This document shows, piece by piece, positions 16,958 to 24,969 of a stretch of DNA of 50,137 nucleotides. Origin of the DNA: Candidatus Woesearchaeota archaeon (lineage in GTDB: Archaea; Nanobdellota; Nanobdellia; Woesearchaeales; JAGVYO01). Every line of letters starts with the position of its first letter. Positions within the stretch are counted from its first letter, which is position 1. The translations under genes were made by a program, and so were the position numbers. The notes beneath the pieces are model-generated. The model did no database searches and had not been told where the DNA came from. It saw only the letters and a list, made by a program, of their open reading frames with translations. The stretch spans positions 1 to 50,137 of the forward strand of contig JAGVYO010000021.1 of the NCBI GenBank assembly GCA_018303225.1, in the 5' to 3' direction.

Positions 16958-17716
16958 TTATTTCTTCCTCATTATTTTTTCCACCACATCCAGCGTGTAG
17001 AGGATCATCGCCTCGGTCTGCGCTTTGGAGGGATAGAAAGACTGCTGCTTCTTGTGCACGGAAAAGATGCGCACCTGGTTCACAAGGTGAATCTGCTGTG
17101 TCAATCCTGGATCGAGGGAGACGTTGTTTTCTTCCAGCTTGGCAATGATCTTCCCGAGGCCGATGCCGGGAGTTTTTTCGAGCATATCATTGCCCGTCAC
17201 TTCAAAATATTTGCGGTGCAAAGCCGTCTCCAATAGCCGGCCGCAGAGGATAATGGCGCTGCGGTAGCAGCCTGCTGCAAAGCATTTCTCCAGCTCCACG
17301 GCATCTGCTGTGATGTCTTCGCGGATCTCGGCAGGAAGGTCTTTGGCGGTTATGGAAAAACGGACCGCGCCTTTCTCTGTTTCAAGCTGGCCAACGGTTT
17401 CCAACATAAAGTCCACCAGGGGAACCATGGCTTCTGGATTTTTGTTTAGGTAATGGCCGTTCAACACGTCAAACGCACTCTGAAGCGCTGCTGCCACCTT
17501 TTTATTCGAATCGCTCTTTAACTGGCCCAGTTGGCTCCATTTTTTCTGCAGATCTTCCATGCTTTTGCGATAGACGGAGAGATAGTACTGATGCTTCTTT
17601 TCTTTGTAATCATAAAGAGAGGCCTCTTTCTTCTGCGTCACATCCACATTGTTCTTGATGATGTGATCTATGGCGGACTGGAGGTTCTGCAGGGCGCTGA
17701 TAAGCTCGGCTTTCAT
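16958..17716 (-). CDS. Uncharacterised HEPN/DUF4145-like protein
   Basis: About 252 residues. The N-terminal half is charged and probably coiled-coil (LQNLQSAIDHIIKNN, YDYKEKKHQYYLSVYRKSM). The C-terminal half has the helical pattern LEKCFAAGCYRSAIILCGRLLETALHRKYFE, reminiscent of DUF4145/HEPN-like domains. These are often found with DNA or RNA processing factors. Its ATG (17716) overlaps the stop of nreA as ATGA, so the two are co-translated and may work together. An in-frame upstream ATG at 17746 would overlap nreA further and is less likely. Ends facing leuB only 2 bp away. Confidence 0.7.
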   Translation of the reverse strand: MKAELISALQNLQSAIDHIIKNNVDVTQKKEASLYDYKEKKHQYYLSVYRKSMEDLQKKWSQLGQLKSDSNKKVAAALQSAFDVLNGHYLNKNPEAMVPLVDFMLETVGQLETEKGAVRFSITAKDLPAEIREDITADAVELEKCFAAGCYRSAIILCGRLLETALHRKYFEVTGNDMLEKTPGIGLGKIIAKLEENNVSLDPGLTQQIHLVNQVRIFSVHKKQQSFYPSKAQTEAMILYTLDVVEKIMRKK

Positions 17717-18876
17717 GTTAAAAAGGTCTTCAGCGTAGTTTGGCAACGCATGTGCCGCAATAATTTGCTCTGGTTTAATAAATAATCGGCATTGTAGCTG
17801 AATTTCTTCTTCACCAATTTGCGGACGTAATCCAGCATCAGCTCCTTGCTGCCGAAGACGATGGGCTTATTGCCTATGGTTTTTCGGGTGGCTTCACGTA
17901 CCACCCAGACGCCCAACGGCATGTAGTAATCGTCGGTCACAAAACGCAGCGACAATACAGAAGCCTGCCGTTTCATCTCTTTAAGCTTCTCCAGGATGGG
18001 CAGCCGGTTGGCATAGTAGCCGCCTACGGTGCTGTGCGCGTAGGCCTTTCTTCCCCCATAGAATTCGTGATCCGTCCAAACGCCGGGTTTGGCGGTATGT
18101 TTGACCATGGTTTCAAACAATTCATAGCTCCAGACCTGAGGGAAGAGGAGGATGATGTAGAAATTCCCCAGATAGCCGCCGAAGAAAGCCATGTAATCCG
18201 CTTCCGGATACTGCTTGATTTCTTCGATCAGGCTCTTCCCCAGCGTATCATCCGTGGCGGTGATGGACCATCTTGTCGGAACCAGTTTTCGGTTGGCTTT
18301 GGTGCCTAACGTGCCGATGCTCAATAACTTGGTCAGATATGTTTCGTCAATGCCTTTTCCATAAAGGTAAGGGATGGCTTCGGAGGCCTTGAAGTCAGTA
18401 TCTGAAACCACCCGCTCCACTTTGGTCGGTATATGCGGATTTTCGGTCAATTGGGCTTTCTTCAAGGTAGCTTTTGGACCAGTGGGAGCCATCCATCTGC
18501 CTGCATTTAACCGGAAAAAAGGCTTCTCCTCCAGATTGATTTCTATGTCCACAGCCTTGGAAGCCATACCGACTTCCCTGCTGATGTCCAGGAACCTGCT
18601 GCGGGTCCGCACATTGGACTGGAAGCGTGAATTCACCAGCGCTGAGCGATAATCGATGATTTTTTCAATATCGAAATTGCTTGCCGACCAATGGCGGGGA
18701 TTGTCAAATTCCCAAATGTTTTCCAGCCGTTCGGGCGGGCTGAGGATACCTACGTTGATGTCCGGATAATTGAAACGGCCCACGAACACATTCGGAGCGC
18801 TCCCCTGGAAATGGTCCTTCAGCAGCTGGTTACGGTATTTGAAGAGCTGCTGGTAACGATAGGTAGGAATCTGCAT
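17713..18876 (-). CDS. nreA: NreA-family DNA repair protein with C-terminal PIP box
   Basis: About 387 residues. It carries the Nre core: SAPNVFVGRFNYPDINVG, then PPERLENIWEFDNP, then DYRSALVNSRF. The C-terminus ends QTTLKTFLT, which matches a PCNA-interacting peptide (Q-x-x-L-x-x-F-L). Archaeal NreA proteins are linked to repair of alkylation or crosslink damage through PCNA. The family assignment is from motif recognition. The ATG at 18876 lies about 26-29 bp downstream of a TATA-like tttttatt on the minus strand. The in-frame TTG at 18882 is less likely. The next gene overlaps the stop by 4 bp. Confidence 0.85.
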   Translation of the reverse strand: MQIPTYRYQQLFKYRNQLLKDHFQGSAPNVFVGRFNYPDINVGILSPPERLENIWEFDNPRHWSASNFDIEKIIDYRSALVNSRFQSNVRTRSRFLDISREVGMASKAVDIEINLEEKPFFRLNAGRWMAPTGPKATLKKAQLTENPHIPTKVERVVSDTDFKASEAIPYLYGKGIDETYLTKLLSIGTLGTKANRKLVPTRWSITATDDTLGKSLIEEIKQYPEADYMAFFGGYLGNFYIILLFPQVWSYELFETMVKHTAKPGVWTDHEFYGGRKAYAHSTVGGYYANRLPILEKLKEMKRQASVLSLRFVTDDYYMPLGVWVVREATRKTIGNKPIVFGSKELMLDYVRKLVKKKFSYNADYLLNQSKLLRHMRCQTTLKTFLT

Positions 18877-18944
18877 GGTCAAAAAGAAGGCAAATGGGAA
18901 TAAAAAGGTATCGACTGCTGGATGTGATCAAAAAGGACTGAAGA

Positions 18945-19556
18945 TTATTCGCATTTTTCTAATTTGAATATCGGATTGTACTTTTTGGCTATGCCGAAAC
19001 AGAAATCATGATTTGTTGGCTTTCCAGTTTTCTTGAGCTTCAGTTTGTGAAATAACCCACCCCATTCTCCCATGGTAGGATAATTAAAGGCACATTTGAT
19101 CCTGTAGGGCATATTAAACATATAATCAGAAAAGCAGACCAGCCATCTGGAGACGGGACCATATACGGCATGGTCTTTAATTATGAGATAACGCTTAGAC
19201 AACCTTTTCATCTCCTTAACGAAGTAAGGTATATTTTTAGTGTGGTGCAAGACATCCAAAGACAAAACAATATCAAACGTCTTGTCCGGATAAGGCACTT
19301 TCCTGCCTTGGTATAGCCTTCTTGGGATTTGTGAAGGCCGATTGCCCTGGATGTCCACCCCGACTATCTTCAAAGAGGGATTGAAATCCATAATCATCTT
19401 TGATACAGAGCCGTTATCGCATCCAAAATCTAAGATGGTGGAGTTGTTCTTACATAAAAAGGCTATCTTCTTGGCAAGTGGTTTTTTATAGAGCAGAAAG
19501 GTCACAATGTCAAAGAACAGCCTTATTGGATATAACAGAACGCCTGTAATGCCCAT
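18945..19556 (-). CDS. Class I SAM-dependent methyltransferase
   Basis: About 203 residues. SAM-binding motif I is STILDFGCDNGSVSKMI, followed by the acidic strand-2 end (KIVGVDIQG) and VPYPDKTFDIVLSLDVLHHTKNI, a typical methyltransferase-11 run. A hydrophobic N-terminus (GVLLYPIRLFFDIVTFLLY) suggests membrane association. The target is unknown. Lipid or polysaccharide modification is possible given nearby lipid and glycosyltransferase genes. ATG 19556 is preferred because GGTGA lies just upstream and a TATA-like box (ttaataaag) is about 26-30 bp away. The longer form would use a TTG at 19577. Confidence 0.82.
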   Translation of the reverse strand: MGITGVLLYPIRLFFDIVTFLLYKKPLAKKIAFLCKNNSTILDFGCDNGSVSKMIMDFNPSLKIVGVDIQGNRPSQIPRRLYQGRKVPYPDKTFDIVLSLDVLHHTKNIPYFVKEMKRLSKRYLIIKDHAVYGPVSRWLVCFSDYMFNMPYRIKCAFNYPTMGEWGGLFHKLKLKKTGKPTNHDFCFGIAKKYNPIFKLEKCE

Positions 19557-19667
19557 ATTCACCAAGAAAAAATCCAAGCTTAATAAAGTTTTCTTAATCC
19601 CGTTTGGTGCAAGCTAAGTTTTATCCGTCCAAAACCCTTAAATAGAGGTAATCGGTTGGAAAATGCT

Positions 19668-20696
19668 ATGGCGTTACTGGAAAAGGAGATCCAACAAATC
19701 CGTGAAGAGCTCGGTACGGCGAGAAAACCTTTGTTCTTTTTCGACGATGACTGCGATGGGCTGTGCGCATTCCTGCTGATGTACCGATCCGTAAGGGAAG
19801 GGAAGGGCATCATCGTAAAAAGCGTTCCCCGGCTGGACGAAAATTCTGTCCACAAGATCCATGAATACGAGCCGGACAAGGTGTTTGTGCTGGATATCGC
19901 GAATGTTGAGCAGGATTTCATCGACGAGGCCAAAGCGCCGGTCATCTGGATAGACCACCACGATCCGCCAAAACTATCGCACGTCAAGCAGTTTAACCCG
20001 CGAATCCACAAGAAAAGCGACAATCTGCCAACGACCTTTCTCTGCCATCAGGTGGTGGGGCAGGATTTATGGATTGCAACTACGGGATGCGTAGCGGACT
20101 GGTTTATACCCCCTTTCCTGGAGGAGTTCAGGAAGGAGTATCCGGATTTGATCGATCCCAAGCTGAAAACACCGCCGGCCATCATTTACGAGAGCAAGCT
20201 GGGCGAACTGATCCAGGTTTTCTCCGCCATCCTAAAGGGGAAGACCGAGGATGTGATGAAGTGCGTCCGCATCCTGACGCGCATCCAGAGCCCTTATGAG
20301 ATATTGCGGGAAGAGTCGCCGGCCGGCCGGTTTATCTACCGGCGCTATCTGAAGATCAAGAAAGAGTACGACAAGCTGATGAAAGAGGTGCTCGCACAGG
20401 CCGGAAAAGAGAAATTGGTCCTGTTCACCTACAAGGACAACAAGATGAGCTTCACCGGCGATTTGTCGAATGAGCTGCTGTACCGTTTTCCGGGAAGGGT
20501 CATCCTCATCGCGCGGGAGAAAAGCGGGGAGATGCGGATGAGCCTGCGAAGCACAAATATCACGCTTCCGCCGATTCTCCAGAAAGCGCTGAAAGGCCTG
20601 GAGGGCTATGGCGGCGGCCATGAATATGCATGCGGCGCCAGCGTCAAGCTCAAGGATTTCGAAGAGTTCGTAAGGCGGATCAAGGAGCAGATTTAA
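19668..20696 (+). CDS. DHH-family phosphoesterase (archaeal RecJ/GAN-like)
   Basis: A 342-residue protein. The DHH motifs are FFDDDCDGLCAF, a distal Asp (VLDIANVEQD) and WIDHHDPP. The C-terminal DHHA1-like substrate domain has GGGHEYACGASVKLKDFEEF. This is the architecture of archaeal RecJ-like proteins, including GAN (a GINS-associated nuclease) and related oligonucleotide phosphodiesterases. Exact substrate is not evident. The ATG at 19668 is 26 bp after ttaaata, so the mRNA is probably leaderless. It leads a three-gene unit with the decarboxylase and phosphatidyltransferase genes. Confidence 0.83.
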   Translation: MALLEKEIQQIREELGTARKPLFFFDDDCDGLCAFLLMYRSVREGKGIIVKSVPRLDENSVHKIHEYEPDKVFVLDIANVEQDFIDEAKAPVIWIDHHDPPKLSHVKQFNPRIHKKSDNLPTTFLCHQVVGQDLWIATTGCVADWFIPPFLEEFRKEYPDLIDPKLKTPPAIIYESKLGELIQVFSAILKGKTEDVMKCVRILTRIQSPYEILREESPAGRFIYRRYLKIKKEYDKLMKEVLAQAGKEKLVLFTYKDNKMSFTGDLSNELLYRFPGRVILIAREKSGEMRMSLRSTNITLPPILQKALKGLEGYGGGHEYACGASVKLKDFEEFVRRIKEQI

Positions 20697-20704
20697 GGTG
20701 CGTT

Positions 20705-21298
20705 ATGCTCATCGAAGCGACAATTGGTATTGCAGCGTTGGCCATTGTATTTCTCATCGTATTCTATCGTGATCCTTCGCGGCACTCGCCGCCCGGAAAT
20801 ACCGTGGCGTCTCCGGCTGACGGCAAGATCATCGGCATTATCCCGTATGGCAAGGAACTGGCTGTGAGAAAAGGAACGCATGGCATCGTCCAAAATGTGA
20901 CCGAGGGCGGCCCAAAAAAAGGCGTCATCATCGCAATTTTCATGCGGGTATGGGATGTGCATGTCAATCGCTGCCCGGTGGAGGGCAAGGTGATGAAGGT
21001 ACGCCATCAGGACGGAAAATTCCAACCGGCGCAGCGCATCCAATGGGAGAATGAAAAGAACGAAATCCTATTAAAGCATAAGACACTGGGTGTTATAAAA
21101 GTCATCCAAGTGGCTGGCTTAATTGCCCGGCGTATTATTTGTTTTACCAGAAAGGGAGAAATGCTCAAAAAAGGGCAGCGCCTTGGGAAGATCGTACTGG
21201 GCAGCCAAGTGCTGCTGGTCTTGCCGCACGGTGTCGGGATAATGGTCAAGAAAGGCGATTTCGTAAAGGCAGGTGAAAGCGTTGTTGCGCGATACTAA
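20705..21298 (+). CDS. Phosphatidylserine decarboxylase-like protein
   Basis: A 197-residue protein with an N-terminal membrane helix (IGIAALAIVFLIVFYRDP), then ASPADGKI, FMRVWDVHVNRCPVEGKV and the LGSQVLLVLP segment. The Gly-Ser there is the expected self-cleavage site that creates the pyruvoyl cofactor. This compact form is typical of archaeal archaetidylserine decarboxylases, which make archaetidylethanolamine. GGTG lies 5 bp upstream of the ATG. The next gene encodes the matching serine phosphatidyltransferase, so together they make a polar lipid head group. Confidence 0.87.
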   Translation: MLIEATIGIAALAIVFLIVFYRDPSRHSPPGNTVASPADGKIIGIIPYGKELAVRKGTHGIVQNVTEGGPKKGVIIAIFMRVWDVHVNRCPVEGKVMKVRHQDGKFQPAQRIQWENEKNEILLKHKTLGVIKVIQVAGLIARRIICFTRKGEMLKKGQRLGKIVLGSQVLLVLPHGVGIMVKKGDFVKAGESVVARY

Positions 21299-22388
21299 AC
21301 AGGATACCTGGAAAAAAGAAGGGCTGAGGCACCGGCTGGAGAACGCCATGAAGAAAGGGCGGGAAAACATCCCGCTCTCGTTCACGGTGATGCGTGTCGT
21401 TCTTGTGCCCATCTTATTCGGAGTCATCCTTTACCAAAAGCCCCTTACTGCCGTAGCCTTCTATCTGCTCATTGGATTAGCAGCCTTCATCGACGGCTTC
21501 CTGACCCGGAGGCGTGCAGAGGATTCCCGTCTTCGGATCGTGCTGGACATGACAGCAGACCGGCTTTTCATCGATGTAGCCGTCATCGCCTTTTTGGTGA
21601 AGGGAACACTTCCTTTATGGGTGGCCTTGGTTTTTTTGGGCAGGGACGGTATTGCAACCGTGTGGAGCATCGTTTCATTGCGCAACCAGGAGAGGTCGTT
21701 CCGGCAGAGCGGCATCGCCAGCGTTGGTGTCTTTTTCCAGATCGTAGCGTTCCTTCCGCTCTTTTTCGGCGCGCTGGACTGGATCCTGATGGGTGCTGCC
21801 CTGGTGCTTTCGGTATTCTCCCTCTTCACCCTGATAGCAGGCTTTGAATTCCGCAAGGTGCCCAAAGAAGACCTAATCCCGGTTATCCATTTCGATCAGC
21901 TGCTCCAGCTACCCGATGTCTTTACGCTGGGAAACGCCATACTCGGATTGGTGGCCATTTTCCTTATCGTGAAGCAGCAGTTTCAGGTTGCGGCCGTTTT
22001 GATTCTTTCTGCGACGGTGCTGGATTACCTGGATGGAAAGCTGGCGCGCCGTCTGAAACGGGAAAACGGCTTTGGAAAAGAATTGGATTCGCTGGCCGAC
22101 ACGGTTTCGTTCGGGGTAGCGCCGGCATTGTTTGGTTTCAACCTGATTGCGACGCCATTGGCTGTTGCCTCTTTCAGCTTATTTTTATTTGCCGGCATTC
22201 TGCGATTGGCCCGCTACAACATCATGACGCCCAACACGGAATCCTTCCGGGGCATGCCCATCACGGTGAACGGCATCGTGATTCCTGCCCTTTATTTTCT
22301 CGGGCTTGAGCCCATGTATTATCCGTATGTATTTCTCCTGCTGGGCGCCCTGATGGTTTCGCCGATTTCTGTAAAGAAATTGAAATGA
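21273..22388 (+). CDS. Fused double CDP-alcohol phosphatidyltransferase
   Basis: A 371-residue, multi-membrane-span protein made of two CDP-alcohol phosphatidyltransferase domains. The C-terminal domain (about 205-371) has a complete motif: D251, D254-G255, A258-R259, G268, D272, D276, followed by SFGVAPA, as in archaetidylserine synthase. The N-terminal domain (about 33-190) keeps D74-G75, R79, D92 and D96 but has Ala for the first Asp, Thr for the AR Ala and Arg for the Gly. It is probably inactive or altered in specificity. The frame opens at GTG 21273, overlapping the decarboxylase gene by 26 bp. ATG 21348 is an alternative start. Confidence 0.83.
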   Translation: MKALLRDTKQDTWKKEGLRHRLENAMKKGRENIPLSFTVMRVVLVPILFGVILYQKPLTAVAFYLLIGLAAFIDGFLTRRRAEDSRLRIVLDMTADRLFIDVAVIAFLVKGTLPLWVALVFLGRDGIATVWSIVSLRNQERSFRQSGIASVGVFFQIVAFLPLFFGALDWILMGAALVLSVFSLFTLIAGFEFRKVPKEDLIPVIHFDQLLQLPDVFTLGNAILGLVAIFLIVKQQFQVAAVLILSATVLDYLDGKLARRLKRENGFGKELDSLADTVSFGVAPALFGFNLIATPLAVASFSLFLFAGILRLARYNIMTPNTESFRGMPITVNGIVIPALYFLGLEPMYYPYVFLLLGALMVSPISVKKLK

Positions 22389-22433
22389 GCGGATGAGAAA
22401 ATTTATAAACGCCCTTCTTGTTCTCATCGCTGC

Positions 22434-22521
22434 GCGCAGATGGTCTAACGGCTATGACAGCGGCCTTCCATTTTTTCCGAGAAGCAAGCCGCTTATCCGG
22501 GTTCGAATCCCGGTCTGCGCA
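22434..22521 (+). tRNA. tRNA-Gly(UCC) with 16-nt intron
   Basis: Acceptor GCGCAGA/TCTGCGC (22434-22440, 22514-22520) with discriminator A. The D arm is GTC/GAC and the T arm CCGGG-TTCGAAT-CCCGG. The anticodon stem GCGGC/GCCGC encloses the loop CTTCCA plus A once a 16-nt intron (22471-22486) is removed, giving anticodon UCC and a 72-nt mature tRNA. The intron is at the canonical 37/38 site. CTTC pairs with GAAG as the 4-bp helix, with 3-nt bulges CAT and CAA cut after their second base. A TATA box (tttataaa, 22402-22409) is about 28 bp upstream. Confidence 0.93.
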
Positions 22522-22648
22522 TTTTATTAAATCAGATAGTTATGTATAGCGCTGTTTCTAGAAGGAGAAACTTTATGAAAACGCAGATATCCGTGTTTTA
22601 ACGAAAAGATGCACAAATATCTTGATTAAGAAGGTTATTGGACTTTCA

Positions 22649-23287
22649 TTATAGCCCGCACAGGATCATCTTTTTTAGCATACCTGCTCTCCCTTCAGTA
22701 TCCAACCTGCGGACGGACATGTTTATTTCTTTATCCAGTACACCAAATCTACAAACGTTACTTGCTTTAAGCGCGTAATTAGAATCTTCCCCGAGCGTAA
22801 GATTGGGGTCAAAACCGCCTATTTTTTTGTGAATATCGGCATGGGAGAAGATACAACAACCGCATGCATGGGGATATATCTTTTGTGTGGTCCAAACCCA
22901 GAAGTTCCAAAGGTCAAACAAGACCCTGTCTATCATTCTGTCGGATTCAGGATTGGTTAAAACAGTTGCAACAACCAGTCTTTTTTTCTTCATATCATCT
23001 AAGCAGCGGCATACGAAATTCTCATGAAAGTCTACATCCGCATCTAAAAAAAGAATTTCCCTGTATTTTGCAAATGGTACGCCATTGTTTCTTCCCACGG
23101 GGGGCTTCCCCCCTTCAACTACCCTAGCCCCGTATTTCTGCGCAATTTCCCTTGACTTGTCTTTTGAGCCTGCGTCAGCAACAATTATATCCAACAGAAC
23201 TCCTTTTTGGGCGCTTAGATTTCTGAGCAGTCTTTCTAGATAGTGCTCTTCGTTTAATACAGGAACCACCACAGACAAGGGGTACAT
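22649..23287 (-). CDS. Family 2 glycosyltransferase
   Basis: A 212-residue GT-A-fold protein beginning YPLSVVVPVLNEEHYLERLL. It has a nucleotide-binding DIIVADAGSKDKS, the DxD-type metal motif in ILFLDADVD, and the acceptor-side GGFDPNLTLGEDSNYALK. No membrane domain is visible after the catalytic domain. The C-terminus (RAGMLKKMILCGL) ends abruptly compared with many relatives, so it may be slightly truncated. Probably adds sugars to glycans or lipids. Donor and acceptor unknown. It diverges from a small membrane-protein gene and is near a second GT2 gene. Confidence 0.85.
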   Translation of the reverse strand: MYPLSVVVPVLNEEHYLERLLRNLSAQKGVLLDIIVADAGSKDKSREIAQKYGARVVEGGKPPVGRNNGVPFAKYREILFLDADVDFHENFVCRCLDDMKKKRLVVATVLTNPESDRMIDRVLFDLWNFWVWTTQKIYPHACGCCIFSHADIHKKIGGFDPNLTLGEDSNYALKASNVCRFGVLDKEINMSVRRLDTEGRAGMLKKMILCGL

Positions 23288-23416
23288 AACTTTTAGTTAC
23301 ATGTGATTATTTAAAAAACTACCTACGGCCACCCTGTGAATCGTTGGATGGATGATGTCCATGGAGAAGAGAAAAAACGAACATATTTAATTATTGGCCC
23401 TGTCACTGCTGTGGAC

Positions 23417-23974
23417 ATGAGCCTGGAAAACCGAACAAAAGTCAAGAACACCTCCCTTAATGTATTTGTAGTAGCTTTGGTTCTTATCCTGGTTTTTTCG
23501 GTGAAAAAGAATCAAAACATCGGGGGGTGGCTGATTTACCTGTCTACATGGATATTGATAGGAAATGTATGGGTAGGCGCCCATTACATGATAAAATATC
23601 TCGAACTGAAAAATACCTTTTTAAGCATATTTCTTGATACAGTATTATTGGCAGGCATGCTAACAGGGGTATTGTTTTTTCATCGCCTTGTCATATGGAG
23701 CATCGTGTTTGCTGTCTTCTTTACCGCGGCCGTCATAAAATACAGAATCATCAATTTATCCGCTGCAGACCATAGGATAAAGGAGTATACCTCAAAGAAA
23801 ATAAGAGTGGAGATTTGGGCAGTGCCCCTTCTCCTGATACTAGCTCTACTGGCCCATAGCCTTCCCCAGAACAGTGTCGCAATTCTGTTTCTGCAAGGCG
23901 CAACCTTATTTTTTCAGATTTTCTTCGTCGTCTGGTTAGTGTATGTTAAGAGGTTATATTCGATATTTGATTAG
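23417..23974 (+). CDS. Uncharacterised polytopic membrane protein
   Basis: About 185 residues with roughly five to six hydrophobic segments, for example LNVFVVALVLILVFSV, LSIFLDTVLLAGMLTGVLFF, LVIWSIVFAVFFTAAVI and VEIWAVPLLLILALLA. I do not recognise a family. ATG 23417 lies about 28 bp after atatttaatt. The frame continues upstream to a GTG at 23336, which seems unlikely. Its position between two glycosyltransferases suggests a cell-surface or glycan role, which is inference only. Confidence 0.65.
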   Translation: MSLENRTKVKNTSLNVFVVALVLILVFSVKKNQNIGGWLIYLSTWILIGNVWVGAHYMIKYLELKNTFLSIFLDTVLLAGMLTGVLFFHRLVIWSIVFAVFFTAAVIKYRIINLSAADHRIKEYTSKKIRVEIWAVPLLLILALLAHSLPQNSVAILFLQGATLFFQIFFVVWLVYVKRLYSIFD

Positions 23975-24255
23975 AACCTCAAATCGATTTGCCAAAAACC
24001 GCCCGTCACAAATTGCACGGTTTTGGAGGAATATAGAAATGCTCTGGATTTGGGAAACCGGAAATCCGTAGGATTTCATGATTCAACAGATTCCACTTTG
24101 ACCACCTATCTTAGATGCAAAGAAACCCGACGGATTTCCTGCACAAGAAATTACTGAGTGATTTCTTTGTCAGTGAAATTCTGTTGTTTAAATACCCGTC
24201 GCTGATCTGGACTTGGATAAATTTAAATATCCATTCGATGACAGAAAGAAACAAC

Positions 24256-24969
24256 ATGATCAGCATCATCATACCAACCTATAACGAAGCTCGGTACATT
24301 AAAAGAACATTGCAGCAATTCAACGCATTAAAAGACCGTAAAAATTTTGAGGTCATTGTTTCTGACGGATGTAGCACCGACAACACTGTCATGGTCGCAG
24401 AAAAATATGCAGATAAAGTTATAGTATCTAAAAAAAAGTTGACCATTGCGGCAGGAAGAGACAATGGTGTGAAAATTGCTAAGGGCGATATTCTCATTTT
24501 CCTAGATGCAGACATCCAAGTTCCGTCAGTAAATATTTTCTTCAGAAAAGTTAAAGAGATATTCAAGAATCCGAGAATAGTAGCGGCCACCACGAAAGTT
24601 TACATTCGCCCCGCAGAGGCTACACTATTTGACAAGACCTTCCATTTTTTATTCTCACATTTATATTTTGTCCTTAATTTTCTCCATTATGGTGTAGCAC
24701 GTGGAGAATGCCAGATTATACGAAAAGATGTCTTTTTAAAAATCAAAGGATATGATAAGCGACTTGTTGCCGGAGAGGACTTCGATCTTTTTTATCGCTT
24801 GGGAAAGGTTGGAAAAATCCATTATTTCCGGGATTTGGTCGTTTATGAAAGCCGAAGAAGGTATGAAAGGATGGGTTATCCAAAGGTTTTAGCCCTGTGG
24901 TTCATGAATTATATGTCTGTAATATTTTTTAAAAGATCCTATTCCAAGGAATGGGAACCTGCCCGCTAA
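24256..24969 (+). CDS. Family 2 glycosyltransferase
   Basis: About 237 residues starting MISIIIPTYNEARYIKRTL, the standard GT2 opening. Further motifs are VIVSDGCSTDNT, the metal-binding ILIFLDADIQV, and GYDKRLVAGEDFDLFYRLGK for the acceptor/base region. A C-terminal amphipathic or membrane-proximal segment (VLALWFMNYMSVIFFKRSY) may anchor it. ATG 24256 gives the family-typical start. In-frame ATG 24238 is possible, and the frame is open to 24115. A TATA-like atttaaata lies near 24225. Distinct in sequence from the 22649-23287 enzyme. It converges with smc, 0 bp apart. Confidence 0.84.
   Translation: MISIIIPTYNEARYIKRTLQQFNALKDRKNFEVIVSDGCSTDNTVMVAEKYADKVIVSKKKLTIAAGRDNGVKIAKGDILIFLDADIQVPSVNIFFRKVKEIFKNPRIVAATTKVYIRPAEATLFDKTFHFLFSHLYFVLNFLHYGVARGECQIIRKDVFLKIKGYDKRLVAGEDFDLFYRLGKVGKIHYFRDLVVYESRRRYERMGYPKVLALWFMNYMSVIFFKRSYSKEWEPAR

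Noticed and set aside
22563..22610. An 8-codon ORF with a good SD after tRNA-Gly
   Set aside because: Too short, no supporting composition and no downstream gene on that strand to regulate.
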